Assembly (NCBI GenBank): GCA_963791805.1
Contig: CAWBTU010000006.1
Location: forward strand, 434,001-498,000
Reading direction: 5' to 3'
Source of the DNA: JACMJL01 sp963791805
GTDB lineage: Bacteria > Bacillota > Clostridia > Clostridiales > Clostridiaceae
DNA length: 64,000 bases
The notes under the pieces are model-generated. The model searched no databases. It worked only from the letters and a program-made list of their open reading frames with translations, and was not told the origin of the DNA. Within the stretch, counting starts at the first letter, position 1; each line of letters begins with the position of its first letter. Below, one piece after another: positions 47,263-56,229 of this stretch. The position numbers and the translations under genes are program-made.

Positions 47263-47760
47263 AAAAAAGCTCCTTTCTTTATCTATAGTTTATATTTTTT
47301 GCATTTTGGTGTCTAGGTTTATTTATAATAATATAAATACAATTTATCGAACTAGAAATCAATAGTAAAAAATTTCTTCAGAAAAAACCTTATTAAATTA
47401 AGTAATAGTTTATAAAAAAACAAAGTATAAAAATAAAGAAGTACTGGAATCTAATGACAATTAAATTATTATATTAAAATGCCTGTGAAAAATGATAAAA
47501 CCATTGAGAAACTTGTAGGCAAATGATATGAATTGTGTCACAATATATACAATGTGGGTAAAATAGTGAAGCACACTAAACAATTTGTTACCCTATATAT
47601 GAATTTAATTAAGAGTTTTTTTATATTTCTATATAGATATAATACTAAGTAAACTAAGCGTTAAGCATAAACTAGCCTAAACCATAAGAATTTGTTAGAA
47701 AAAAATCACTTATAGCTAAAAATAATCAAAGTTGGCACAAATTTTGCTATAACATAGTTG
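47263..47760. other. AT-rich intergenic region
   Basis: Upstream region of the SIR2 fusion gene. No gene, hairpin with a T-run or recognised operator was found; an 11-bp palindrome, TTGTGTCACAA, lies near 47533. Confidence 0.3.
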
Positions 47761-47792
47761 TGGGATAAGAACTTTGAAAAAACTAGATTTAT

Positions 47793-47987
47793 CAGTTTAC
47801 ATGGATGTACTATATATTGAGGCAGTCCGTTTATGTGATTATGTTCTTCCAAGCAGAAATAACTGCTATAATAAGTGAAAGGACCTTCAAAGGTTATTTA
47901 TGTATCCCACATGGTTTTGGAATGAATTTTAATGAATTAACTCCATGCGCTAACAGAGATGAATGGACTTCTCCAATACGTCGTTGA
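47793..47987 (+). pseudogene. Remnant of a molybdopterin oxidoreductase
   Basis: Two frames hold pieces of the C-terminal half of a molybdopterin-dependent oxidoreductase. One reads EAVRLCDYVLPSRNN (from about 47800), like the ETARLADYVLP block of these enzymes. The other, ending at 47987, reads IPHGFGMNFNELTPCANRDEWTSPIRR, like the dinucleotide-binding domain end. The order is correct but the intervening part is missing. The molybdoenzyme this cofactor operon once served may therefore have decayed here. Confidence 0.55.
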
Positions 47988-48030
47988 GTTCCTTGTAGAA
48001 TAGAAAAAATATAAAACAAAATTGAATTAT

Positions 48031-48140
48031 AATTCTCCGAGCAGATTTTACCTAAAGCGTATATGATTATATGCCATGGAATTTTTGCCGATAGGGTGCC
48101 GTTAGAAATGGTTGCGCCTCCTGATGGAAAGGAGAGGTTA
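48031..48140 (+). promoter_or_regulatory. Moco (molybdenum cofactor) riboswitch
   Basis: The stretch GCGCCTCCTGATGGAAAGGAG (about 48114-48134) matches the conserved 3' core of the Moco RNA motif, known from E. coli moaA (GCCTCC, a few bases, GGAAAGG). GAAATGGTTG just before it also fits. TTCTCC (about 48033) and GGAGAG (about 48131) can form the closing stem. It lies directly before a molybdopterin biosynthesis operon. A terminator follows, so cofactor binding probably controls read-through. The exact 5' boundary is uncertain. Confidence 0.78.
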
Positions 48141-48148
48141 GATTTTTT

Positions 48149-48196
48149 AGTACACTTATACTTTGTATAAGTATTTTGTAAAGCCTTTCAGTGTAC
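48149..48196 (+). promoter_or_regulatory. Hairpin between riboswitch and terminator
   Basis: AGTACACT (about 48149) can pair with AGTGTACT (about 48189), enclosing ACTTATAC/GTATAAGT. It may be an antiterminator or linker of the expression platform. Confidence 0.45.
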
Positions 48197-48209
48197 TTGA
48201 TTCTATACA

Positions 48210-48237
48210 ACAGCTTCCATTAGGGAGCTGTTTTTTT
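48210..48237 (+). terminator. Riboswitch expression-platform terminator
   Basis: ACAGCTTCC at 48210-48218 pairs with GGGAGCTGT at 48223-48231, followed by seven T, 68 bp before the first gene of the operon. Confidence 0.82.
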
Positions 48238-48304
48238 GATAAAAGAAAATTAGGTTGATGTGTAATTACATAGAAAAAATGAATAATAGAAAGAATGGGA
48301 TAAA

Positions 48305-48793
48305 ATGTATAAGGTGGGAATTATCACAGCAAGTGATACTTGTTTTAAAGGTAATAGGCTAGATAAAAGTGGTGAATTAGTAAAAGAGATAGTAGAAAAA
48401 AATGGATATGAAGTTGAAAAGTATTGTGTGCTTCCAGATGAAAAAGAAAAAATAGCTGAAGAGCTTATTTATATGGCTGACGTGCTCCAGGTAAGTCTAA
48501 TATTAACAACAGGCGGAACAGGATTCAGTCCAAGAGATATTACACCAGAAGCCACCAAGATGATATTAGAAAGGGAAGCCTTAGGTATATCAGAAGCTAT
48601 GAGAATTAATAGTTTAAGTATTACAAAAAGAGCTATGCTTTCAAGAGGAACAAGTGGAATTAGGGGCAGGACTGTTATAGTTAATCTACCAGGTAGTCCA
48701 AAAGCAGTTAGTGAATCTCTAGAATTTATAATTGCAGAGCTTGAACATGGAATTAAAATCTTGCGTCAAGAAGATGCGGAATGTGCAAGATAA
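48305..48793 (+). CDS. mog: Molybdopterin adenylyltransferase (MogA/MoaB family)
   Basis: The 162-residue protein has the family's ASDTCFKGNRLDKSG start, TTGGTGFSPRDITPEAT catalytic loop and VNLPGSPKAV. It adenylylates molybdopterin so that MoeA can insert molybdenum. It is first in the eight-gene Moco operon after the riboswitch. The ATG at 48305 follows GAATGGGA. The moeA gene starts 32 bp later. Confidence 0.9.
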   Translation: MYKVGIITASDTCFKGNRLDKSGELVKEIVEKNGYEVEKYCVLPDEKEKIAEELIYMADVLQVSLILTTGGTGFSPRDITPEATKMILEREALGISEAMRINSLSITKRAMLSRGTSGIRGRTVIVNLPGSPKAVSESLEFIIAELEHGIKILRQEDAECAR

Positions 48794-48825
48794 TGAAATT
48801 ATTTTGAGGGTATGGAGGATAAAAT

Positions 48826-49845
48826 ATGAAAAAAGTTAGAACACTAGATGCAGTTGGAATGACTCTATGTCATGATATAACAAAAATTGTTGCAGGTGGA
48901 TTTAAAGGCAGAGCTTTCAAGAAAGGTCATATAATAAAAGAAAGTGATATAGAGGAATTACTTTCCATTGGGAAAGATAATATATATGTTTGGGAAGAAC
49001 AAGAAGGATTTTTACATGAAAATGATGCAGCAATTAGACTAAAACATTTAGCTTGCGGTGAAGGAATAAGTTTTGGAGAAATAAAAGAAGGAAAAATCGA
49101 TTTTTTTGCTGACTTCGATGGGATTTTGAAAATAGATAATGAAGAGCTTATTAAGCTTAATATGATTGATGAAATAATGATGGCTACTCTGCATAATGAT
49201 ACTCCAGTTAAAAAAGGACAAAAACTTGGTGGAACAAGAGTAATTCCTTTAGTAATAGACGAAAAAAAAATTATAGAAGCTGAAGCAACCGTACAAAAGA
49301 AAATAGTAAAGGTTATACCATTTATGCCTAAAAAAGTTGCTATTGTTACTACAGGAAATGAGGTTTATCATAAAAGAATTGTAGATACCTTTGGTCCTGT
49401 AGTGAGAACAAAAGTTGAAGAGTACGGTTGTGAAGTTTTAGGCCAAAAAATTATTCCAGATGATGCAGAGGCTATAACTAAGGCAATTTTAGATTTCATA
49501 AATGATGGAGCAGAACTTATTATGTGCACAGGTGGTATGTCTGTTGATCCAGATGATTTAACGCCTTCAGCAATAAAGGCTACAGGAACAAAAATAGTTA
49601 CTTATGGTTCCCCTGTTTTACCAGGCGCAATGTTTCTTCTATCATATTATAATGAGGATATTCCTATAATGGGACTTCCAGGTTGTGTAATGCATTCAAG
49701 AAGAACAGTGTTAGATTTAATTTTACCAAGGATACTAGCTGGAGAAAAACTAAATAAAAGAGATATCGCAATGTATGGTCAAGGTGGTTTGTGTTTGCAA
49801 TGTGAAGAATGTACATTCCCGCATTGTAGTTTTGGAAAATACTAG
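48826..49845 (+). CDS. moeA: MoeA-like molybdopterin-binding protein
   Basis: The 339-residue protein carries the MoCF-biosynthesis fold (about 170-310) with TTGNEVY, MCTGGMSVDPDDLTPSA and LPGAMFLL. The C-terminus adds CLQCEECTFPHCSFGK, a four-cysteine motif not found in standard MoeA. It probably inserts molybdate into adenylated molybdopterin or presents the cofactor; this clostridial variant is shorter than E. coli MoeA. The ribosome-binding site is GGAGG. It is second in the operon. Confidence 0.82.
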   Translation: MKKVRTLDAVGMTLCHDITKIVAGGFKGRAFKKGHIIKESDIEELLSIGKDNIYVWEEQEGFLHENDAAIRLKHLACGEGISFGEIKEGKIDFFADFDGILKIDNEELIKLNMIDEIMMATLHNDTPVKKGQKLGGTRVIPLVIDEKKIIEAEATVQKKIVKVIPFMPKKVAIVTTGNEVYHKRIVDTFGPVVRTKVEEYGCEVLGQKIIPDDAEAITKAILDFINDGAELIMCTGGMSVDPDDLTPSAIKATGTKIVTYGSPVLPGAMFLLSYYNEDIPIMGLPGCVMHSRRTVLDLILPRILAGEKLNKRDIAMYGQGGLCLQCEECTFPHCSFGKY

Positions 49846-49846
49846 G

Positions 49847-49900
49847 AACGCATAAAAAATACGCTATACTAGATTAAAAGATTTATATTTATGCGTTCCA
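49847..49900. repeat. Inverted repeat after moeA
   Basis: GGAACGCATAAA (about 49847) pairs with TTTATGCGTTCC (about 49888) around a 30-nt loop. There is no T-run, so it may be an mRNA-stabilising element or part of the purine-rich insertion that follows. Confidence 0.5.
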
Positions 49901-50070
49901 GAGGTGAGAGGCTAGATGTGAGAAGTGGGAAGATGGCTGTAAGACGTGAGAGACGGAAATAGAACTCAGAGGTGAGAATTAGTGGCAGGAAATAGAAGTA
50001 AAGGTGAGAAGTTAGGGGTCAGAAGTAGAATTGAGATCTGAGAAGTTAGAGGGTAGCGCTTAGAAGAAAC
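49901..50070 (+). repeat. Purine-rich imperfect repeat block inside the Moco operon
   Basis: About 170 bp of the plus strand is mostly A and G, with recurring GAGGTGAGA, GTGAGAAGT and GAGAAGTTAG. It contrasts sharply with the AT-rich surroundings and encodes nothing visible. It separates moeA from moaC in an otherwise tightly packed operon. Confidence 0.6.
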
Positions 50071-50092
50071 TGGTTTGATAAGGAGAATTTAG

Positions 50093-50587
50093 ATGAATGG
50101 TGGATTAACTCATATAGATGAAAAAGGTAATGCAAGGATGGTGGATGTAACTGAGAAGGATGATACCTTTAGAGTTGCTAGGGCTAGAGGAAAGATAGTA
50201 GTGAGCTCAGAAATAATAAAGATAATTGAAGCTGGAGATATGGCAAAGGGAGATGTTATCCAGGTAGCAAGAATAGCTGGAATAATGGGAGCTAAAAAAA
50301 CCTCTGAAGTTATACCGCTTTGCCATCCACTTCAAATAAATGGTTGCAAAGTAGATTTTGAGGTAGATAGTAAAAATTGCGAAATCAATATTTTTTCAGA
50401 GGTAAAGGTTAGTGGAAAAACTGGGGTTGAAATGGAGGCGCTTACAGCAGTGTCTATAGCAGCTCTGACTATATACGATATGTGTAAAGCTGTAGATAAA
50501 GAAATGATTATTAAAGATATACAGCTTGTTGAAAAAACTGGAGGTAAAAGTGGACACTTTATCAACAGCAAACTAAGGAGTGGTTAA
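50093..50587 (+). CDS. moaC: Cyclic pyranopterin monophosphate synthase MoaC
   Basis: The 164-residue protein has the MoaC motifs VDVTEKDDTFRVARA, IPLCHPLQI, TGVEMEALTAVSIAALTIYDM and the end EKTGGKSG. It makes cyclic pyranopterin monophosphate from the MoaA product. The start ATG at 50093 follows AAGGAG. moaA begins 2 bp after the stop. Confidence 0.95.
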   Translation: MNGGLTHIDEKGNARMVDVTEKDDTFRVARARGKIVVSSEIIKIIEAGDMAKGDVIQVARIAGIMGAKKTSEVIPLCHPLQINGCKVDFEVDSKNCEINIFSEVKVSGKTGVEMEALTAVSIAALTIYDMCKAVDKEMIIKDIQLVEKTGGKSGHFINSKLRSG

Positions 50588-50589
50588 GA

Positions 50590-51558
50590 GTGAAGGACAA
50601 ACTAGGAAGAGAAGCGGAATATTTAAGACTTTCGCTAACTGATAAATGTAATTTACGTTGTATTTACTGTATGCCAGAAAAGGACGAGCCATTCTTAAAA
50701 GAGGATATACTTTTGACTAATGAAGAAATTATTCTAATTGTTAAACTTATGGCCCAAATTGGTATCAGAAAAGTAAGGTTGACTGGCGGAGAGCCCTTGG
50801 TTAGAGAAAATATTATAACTTTAATAAAAGAAATCAATGAAATTCCAGGTATCGAAGAAGTTTACCTAACAACTAATGGATTGCTTTTTGGTGGAAAAGA
50901 AGCAGAATATAAAGCATCAGGCTTAAAGGGAGTAAATATAAGTTTAGACAGTTTAGATGAAAATAAATATAAAGAACTTACACGAGGAGGGGATTTAAAA
51001 AAACTTATCGCTTCTATAGAGAAGCTTTTGTCGCAAGGAATGAAAGTTAAAATTAATTCTGTAATTATAGATGGTAAAAATAGCGATGAAATAATAGCTT
51101 TAGCTGAACTTACCTTTAAGTATAATTTGGATGTTAGATTTATTGAATTAATGCCTGTAGGATGTGCGAGCAGTTTAAAGGCTGTGAGTAACGATATAGT
51201 TAAAGATATCATTAAGGAAAGGTATTTATTTAATGATGCCGCTTACGAGGAAATGAAAGGCCCAGCTCAATATATAAAGCTACCTAATGCCTTAGGAAGA
51301 GTGGGGTTCATTAGTCCAATAAGTGATAATTTTTGTGAAAGTTGTAATAGAATCAGGGTAACTTCAGATGGATTTTTAAAGCAATGTCTTCACTGGAATT
51401 ATGGTGTTGATTTAAAGGAACCTTTAAGAAGTGGTATGAGTGAAAGTAAACTATTAGAATTAATAGAATTTAATATATATAACAAACCGAACAGACATAG
51501 TTTTGAAGTAATAAAAGATGGTAAAGATAACAGAAATATGAACCAAATAGGAGGTTAA
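50590..51558 (+). CDS. moaA: GTP 3',8-cyclase MoaA (radical SAM)
   Basis: The 322-residue enzyme has the radical-SAM cluster CNLRCIYCM, the RLTGGEPLVR motif, and the second cluster site CESCNRIRVTSDGFLKQCL. It converts GTP to the cyclic intermediate used by MoaC. The start is GTG 50590 with AAGGAGTGG in the end of moaC, so translation is coupled. It ends 1 bp before the MOSC gene. Confidence 0.95.
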   Translation: MKDKLGREAEYLRLSLTDKCNLRCIYCMPEKDEPFLKEDILLTNEEIILIVKLMAQIGIRKVRLTGGEPLVRENIITLIKEINEIPGIEEVYLTTNGLLFGGKEAEYKASGLKGVNISLDSLDENKYKELTRGGDLKKLIASIEKLLSQGMKVKINSVIIDGKNSDEIIALAELTFKYNLDVRFIELMPVGCASSLKAVSNDIVKDIIKERYLFNDAAYEEMKGPAQYIKLPNALGRVGFISPISDNFCESCNRIRVTSDGFLKQCLHWNYGVDLKEPLRSGMSESKLLELIEFNIYNKPNRHSFEVIKDGKDNRNMNQIGG

Positions 51559-51559
51559 C

Positions 51560-51988
51560 ATGGCAAGTGTAGTTGCAATTTGTATAAGTAAAATTAGGGG
51601 AACAAGAAAAGAAACAGTTGATCATATAGAGCTAGTTGAGAATTTTGGATTGAAGGATGACGCTCATGGTGGAAATTGGCATAGACAAGTAAGCCTACTG
51701 GGAAAAGAACAAATTGATGAATTTAATAATAAAGGTGGAAATGTGGTTTATGGAGATTTTGGTGAGAATTTTGTTCTTGAAGGAATTGATTTAGTTAATA
51801 TTAAAATTGGAGATAGACTGCAGATTGGTGAGGCAATTGTTGAAATAACACAACTAGGAAAAGAATGCCACAGTAAATGTGAAATATTTCATAGAGTTGG
51901 AGAATGTATAATGCCCAAAAGAGGAGTTTTTTGCATAGTTATAAAGGGGGGTATGGTTGATGTGGGAGACCCTGCTTCTACAGTATAA
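51560..51988 (+). CDS. MOSC domain protein
   Basis: The 142-residue protein is a stand-alone MOSC domain with GLKDDAHGG, NFVLEGIDL, LQIGEAIVEI and the conserved cysteine in GKECHSKCEIF. MOSC domains bind molybdenum cofactor or transfer sulphur to it. In clostridial Moco operons a free MOSC protein is common; its exact step is not settled. The ribosome-binding site is ATAGGAGG. Confidence 0.9.
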   Translation: MASVVAICISKIRGTRKETVDHIELVENFGLKDDAHGGNWHRQVSLLGKEQIDEFNNKGGNVVYGDFGENFVLEGIDLVNIKIGDRLQIGEAIVEITQLGKECHSKCEIFHRVGECIMPKRGVFCIVIKGGMVDVGDPASTV

Positions 51989-52002
51989 AGGAGGCCACAT
52001 TT

Positions 52003-54201
52003 ATGGCAGAGAAAACAAATGAAGTATCCTGTGAAATAAAAAAAACTCCTGTAGAAATTGGATTAATAGTTACAGGAAGCGATGTAGAAAAAAACATCAT
52101 TATTACAAAAGCTGAAATGCAGGCTATAGGTAGAGGCGAAAATACTGAGTTTCCTTTAACAGAAACAAGAACCTTCTCTACCTACGATAAACATGGTGAT
52201 AATTCTAGTAAAAGTATAAGAAAAGGAAAGGGCATTGATATAAACTTGTTACTAGAAAAAGCTGGCGCAAAAGATGCTGATGAAATTAAGTTTAAATCAA
52301 TAGATAATTTTGAAACTACTATTACAGAATATACAAGTGAAAAACATTATTTCTATCCTAATATTCATGAGGGGAATGCTGAGGGCTATGAAGAAGTTTC
52401 AGCTATAATTGCATTTTACTCTGATGAAAGTATAGTTAAATTTTTCCCCCATCCTAACTTAATGCTTGGTCAGAAGGGACTAGAGGATAAAAACAAAGAT
52501 TTTTTTGCAAAGGGTATAAAGGCAATAACTATAGGGAATAAGAAAAATATTTTCTATGTAAATGGTTGTGGCGTTAATCGAAAACGTAATTTTACATTGC
52601 TACAGCTCTTAGAAATGTTTAACTCAAAGCAAGACAGCACTGATAAAGCAATATATCCACTAAAAATGCAAGAGGCTATTATTACATACAACAATCCTGA
52701 AGCGGGTGGAAAATCTACAGTTTTTGTAAGGGGTATTTCTCTGGAAATAATCTTAAATTACATGGGCATAAAAGAAAATGATACAACTACGGAAAATTTC
52801 AAGGTTGCATTTAACAGTGATAATTCTATGGGAAACTCTAAGGCTGATATATCTGTTAAAGATTTATTTAATCCAAAGAGCAATTTCTTTCTATCATTTG
52901 ATGAAGAAGATGGAGGGTTAAATCTTTACGGCAATTTGTTTGAATTGAAAGATGTTAAAGGCATTTCTATTGGAGAAGTGGTGAAACCTACTATAGTAAA
53001 TGACATAGGTAAGAAGCCCAATATTTATAGTAATGATTCAGAGTTTTTCATATATGTTAAAGACTCTAAAGGTAGCGGAAACTTTTATTACTACACTGTA
53101 GATGAACTTATAGAAAAATATGGTGAAAGTAATAAACCAATATTGCAGGAATTCAGTTTTTATAATCATAATATGGATAATGGAAAAGGTGGAAATAGAA
53201 AAGTAACAGCAAAAGGCTTCTATTTTAAAAAATTACTTGAAGATATTAGTGAGCTAGGCGGAGTAGATAGTATTTTAAATGAAACAATGACAATGCAGGT
53301 ATGCTCAATGGATGGGTATAGAGCTTCAAATCAGCTAGATATGTCTGAAGTATATGATTACAATTATTTTTTATCATACGAAATTGATCAGAGAACAGAA
53401 ACGGGACTTGAACCAAATGATAGTTCAAAATGGAAAGACAACACTTATAAATTTATACCAGCAGAGGATGAAACTAGATTTCGAATGTATTGTAATAAAG
53501 GTTCTGCAAACCCATCTATTTATACAAAAATCATAGGTGTTGCAATAAGCACAGTTGGTGAAAAAGTAGAAATGGGAGATAACGGAGAGAATTGTGGTTA
53601 CAAGGTAGCATATGTTAATGAAGAAGGAAAAGAAATCAAAAACTGTAAAACAGTTAAAAGTTGTATTCCTGGGCTGCAAGTTTCTGAATGCAATTTAGAC
53701 ATAAGAAACTGTAAATTGTCTGATTCAATAAAAAAGACCATAACACTTCTTAAGGGTGAAAACAATAAAATTGAATTTAAATATATAGAAAATTGTTATT
53801 TATATGTTAAGTATTCTTTTAAGGACGAAAATGCTATTAAGTATTACACATATACTGACTTAAAGGAAAAGGAATGGTTTGAAATAGAAACAGAGGAATA
53901 CAAAGAAGGAATTTGGAACTTTAAATCTATACTTACAAAGATTAAACTACGCAATATTTTAAGTGAAGAAATAGCAGATGATTGCATCTGTCAGTTGGTA
54001 AAAAACGATGGGAATTTCATTCAGATTAATAATATTGATGACTATTATATAGTTATCGATGAAATAAAGAAAAAGGCAGCAGGTAAGCTGTCATATAATA
54101 TTGAATACAAATTGCCAACTATAGCTAAGGGAACTGCTTTTCCATCCACGGATATGTTTAAAGATATAGAGGGTATAATTATTAGAAATTCTATTCTATA
54201 A
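52003..54201 (+). CDS. Large protein with tandem sulphite-oxidase-like (SUOX) domains
   Basis: The 732-residue protein appears to hold three successive domains like the molybdopterin-binding fold of sulphite oxidase (about 15-150, 170-325 and 340-535). In the first, KGIDINLLLEKAGAKDADEIKF and YYPNIH-like features are typical. A C-terminal part (about 540-732) is unassigned. VNGCGVNRKRNF (about 190) recalls the CxGN motif that carries the molybdenum-ligating Cys, but the match is weak. There is no signal peptide. It sits in the Moco operon 14 bp after the MOSC gene with AAGGAGG, so a cofactor-binding role is plausible. Enzyme activity unproven. Confidence 0.6.
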   Translation: MAEKTNEVSCEIKKTPVEIGLIVTGSDVEKNIIITKAEMQAIGRGENTEFPLTETRTFSTYDKHGDNSSKSIRKGKGIDINLLLEKAGAKDADEIKFKSIDNFETTITEYTSEKHYFYPNIHEGNAEGYEEVSAIIAFYSDESIVKFFPHPNLMLGQKGLEDKNKDFFAKGIKAITIGNKKNIFYVNGCGVNRKRNFTLLQLLEMFNSKQDSTDKAIYPLKMQEAIITYNNPEAGGKSTVFVRGISLEIILNYMGIKENDTTTENFKVAFNSDNSMGNSKADISVKDLFNPKSNFFLSFDEEDGGLNLYGNLFELKDVKGISIGEVVKPTIVNDIGKKPNIYSNDSEFFIYVKDSKGSGNFYYYTVDELIEKYGESNKPILQEFSFYNHNMDNGKGGNRKVTAKGFYFKKLLEDISELGGVDSILNETMTMQVCSMDGYRASNQLDMSEVYDYNYFLSYEIDQRTETGLEPNDSSKWKDNTYKFIPAEDETRFRMYCNKGSANPSIYTKIIGVAISTVGEKVEMGDNGENCGYKVAYVNEEGKEIKNCKTVKSCIPGLQVSECNLDIRNCKLSDSIKKTITLLKGENNKIEFKYIENCYLYVKYSFKDENAIKYYTYTDLKEKEWFEIETEEYKEGIWNFKSILTKIKLRNILSEEIADDCICQLVKNDGNFIQINNIDDYYIVIDEIKKKAAGKLSYNIEYKLPTIAKGTAFPSTDMFKDIEGIIIRNSIL

Positions 54202-54218
54202 AAAGGTGGTAAGGTAAA

Positions 54219-55328
54219 TTGGATAAAACAGTTGTTATTTTAGCTGGTGGTGCAAGCAGTAGAATGGGCCGTGATAAAGCTAAACTTCCATATGGAGATA
54301 AAACTCTACTTGAATATATGATTAGTATATATAGTAAATCTTTTGATAGAATAATCCTTTCGGTGGACCGCTTAAATCGTTTTGATTTTCCAAATGCTGA
54401 GCAAGTTGTTGATGAATATAGTAGCGTTGGTCCTATGGCAGGTATATATTCAGTGTTTACAAAAACTGATGCTACAGAATTTTTTTTAACTGCCACTGAT
54501 ATACCTTTTGGAGATCCAGAGCTTGCTAGAAAAATAATGGAATTCGGTGAAGGATATTCAGCTTGTGTACTTAAAAGAAATTCGGGGTATTATGAACCTC
54601 TTTTCGCTATGTATAACAAAGAATGTATGGATGAAGTAAAATACTGTCTGGAGAACGGTGAATACTCATTTAAGGGCCTGTTTAAAAGGATTGCTCTGCG
54701 CACTTTAAATGAAAATGAGCTAGCTCCGTTTTCCCCTAAACCATTTGAAGAAATATTTATAAACACTAATAGTCCAAAGGAATACTATAAAGCTCTTGCC
54801 AAAATGACATGGAATTTAAGAAAAACTCTTGGTGAGGCGGGTGGCATAATTGATGCAGTAGATTTACTTTTGGACAAAGGTGAGAGAAGAAATGCTAAGT
54901 CTTCAAATTTCAAGGTGAATGTAATTTCAACAAAATATTTTGAACCGGCACAATATGATATATTCTCAGCACAGCTGATGAAAATGGGGGTCAATGAATT
55001 AAATCAGATTGAAGTAACTCAGAGTATAGAGACTATTATGGAGGCCTTATCAGAAGCTGTTGTAAATGAAGTATCTCTTATTATTGTAATTGATAAAGAT
55101 GGCATAAATAATCTTCAATGGGTTACTAAAGCACTGGAGATTTTTGGAGCACCAATATTGTTTAATTCCGTTTTTATAGGAAACAGTCAAGAAATAATAG
55201 GAAGTCGACTTGGGGGTATACCAGTGATAGCAGTAAATAGTTCCTATGAAAGTAATGTAGGAATGTTTAATTTGTTATTATTACCTATGGTGGATTTATT
55301 AATTAATGATATTAAGAATAAAGAATAG
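54219..55328 (+). CDS. mobA: Molybdenum cofactor guanylyltransferase MobA with extra C-terminal domain
   Basis: Residues 1-190 are MobA-like: VILAGGASSRMGRDKAKL nucleotide loop, SVGPMAGIYS and TATDIPF metal site. MobA attaches GMP to Mo-molybdopterin. About 180 further residues (from MTWNLRKTLG) form a second domain, not part of standard MobA, that I cannot name. The total of 369 residues is nearly twice the usual length. The start is TTG 54219 after AAGGTGGTAAGG. It is followed by mobB in the same operon. Confidence 0.85.
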   Translation: MDKTVVILAGGASSRMGRDKAKLPYGDKTLLEYMISIYSKSFDRIILSVDRLNRFDFPNAEQVVDEYSSVGPMAGIYSVFTKTDATEFFLTATDIPFGDPELARKIMEFGEGYSACVLKRNSGYYEPLFAMYNKECMDEVKYCLENGEYSFKGLFKRIALRTLNENELAPFSPKPFEEIFINTNSPKEYYKALAKMTWNLRKTLGEAGGIIDAVDLLLDKGERRNAKSSNFKVNVISTKYFEPAQYDIFSAQLMKMGVNELNQIEVTQSIETIMEALSEAVVNEVSLIIVIDKDGINNLQWVTKALEIFGAPILFNSVFIGNSQEIIGSRLGGIPVIAVNSSYESNVGMFNLLLLPMVDLLINDIKNKE

Positions 55329-55346
55329 GAAGAGGAGCTTGATTTT

Positions 55347-55868
55347 GTGAATTATTACGGAACTACAAAAATTCCTGTGATTTCAGTTGTTGGAAAATCG
55401 AATTCAGGGAAAACTACATATCTAGAAAAATTGATTCCTGTGATTAAGAGTCGTGGAATAAAAATTGGAGTTATTAAGCATGATGCACATAAATTTGATA
55501 TAGATATTCCAGGTAAGGATAGTTGGAGGTTGACACAGGCTGGTGCTGATGTGATGGTGATTTCTTCAGCAGAAAAATTAGCTATAATTGAGAAACGAAA
55601 AGAAGATATTTCACTTGATGAAATAGTGTCACGTATTCATGATGTAGATTTAATACTAACAGAGGGGTATAAGGCAGGTACTAAACCTAAGATTGAAATA
55701 CATAGAGCAGTTTTAAAACGTGAACTTCTTTGTGAACCACAAGAACTGCTAGCACTTGCAAGCGATGAAAATTTTGATATGGGGGTGCCATGTTTGAGTT
55801 TAGATAATTTAGAGGAAATGGTAGATATTATTGAAGACTATATGAGAAAATATGAACGGAAGATTTAA
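55347..55868 (+). CDS. mobB: Molybdopterin-guanine dinucleotide biosynthesis adapter MobB
   Basis: The 173-residue P-loop GTPase has Walker A VVGKSNSGKTTYLEK, the IKHDAHKFDIDIPGKDSWRLTQAGA block and LTEGYK. MobB assists MobA. The start is GTG 55347 with GAGGAG upstream. It is the last gene of the Moco operon. Presence of MobA and MobB implies the guanine-dinucleotide form of the cofactor, although no intact enzyme using it lies in the window. Confidence 0.93.
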   Translation: MNYYGTTKIPVISVVGKSNSGKTTYLEKLIPVIKSRGIKIGVIKHDAHKFDIDIPGKDSWRLTQAGADVMVISSAEKLAIIEKRKEDISLDEIVSRIHDVDLILTEGYKAGTKPKIEIHRAVLKRELLCEPQELLALASDENFDMGVPCLSLDNLEEMVDIIEDYMRKYERKI

Positions 55869-55887
55869 TATAAATAAGATAAATGTA

Positions 55888-56096
55888 AAGTACCAACATG
55901 ATATTTTATGTTAAGAGAAAATTCGCTGCACTAAGAAAGACTAAGCTGTTTAATTTTAAAATTGCTATCCACTCAAAACTCGCTATCGCTCAAACATTTC
56001 GTGGACTTAACGCAATTTTAAAATTAAACAGCAAAGTCTTTCTAATAGTTCGCTCAAATAATCTCTACACATAAAATATCATGTTGGTACTTTTCT
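55888..56096. repeat. Long imperfect inverted repeat, about 85-bp arms
   Basis: The left arm begins AAGTACCAACATGATATTTTATG and the right arm ends with its exact complement (about 56072-56095). Inner arms share AAAGACT.AGCTGTTTAATTTTAAAATTGC. The loop (about 45 bp) is unpaired. The whole could fold as one long hairpin or act as a MITE-like element. A partial second copy lies at 56230-56300. Confidence 0.75.
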
Positions 56097-56229
56097 AGAT
56101 TTATCTATTAAGATAATATTTATTGATGATATTTTCTTTAGTATGGATTTGTTTAAAATAACCTGGGACATTCTTCAGCTTCGAAGGAAAGCTACAAAGA
56201 GAAGAGTGTACCACTTCTACAAAATACAC

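Noticed and set aside
47805..47987. 60-codon frame as an independent small gene
   Set aside because: Its residues match the tail of a molybdopterin oxidoreductase and it lacks a ribosome-binding site; treated as a pseudogene fragment.
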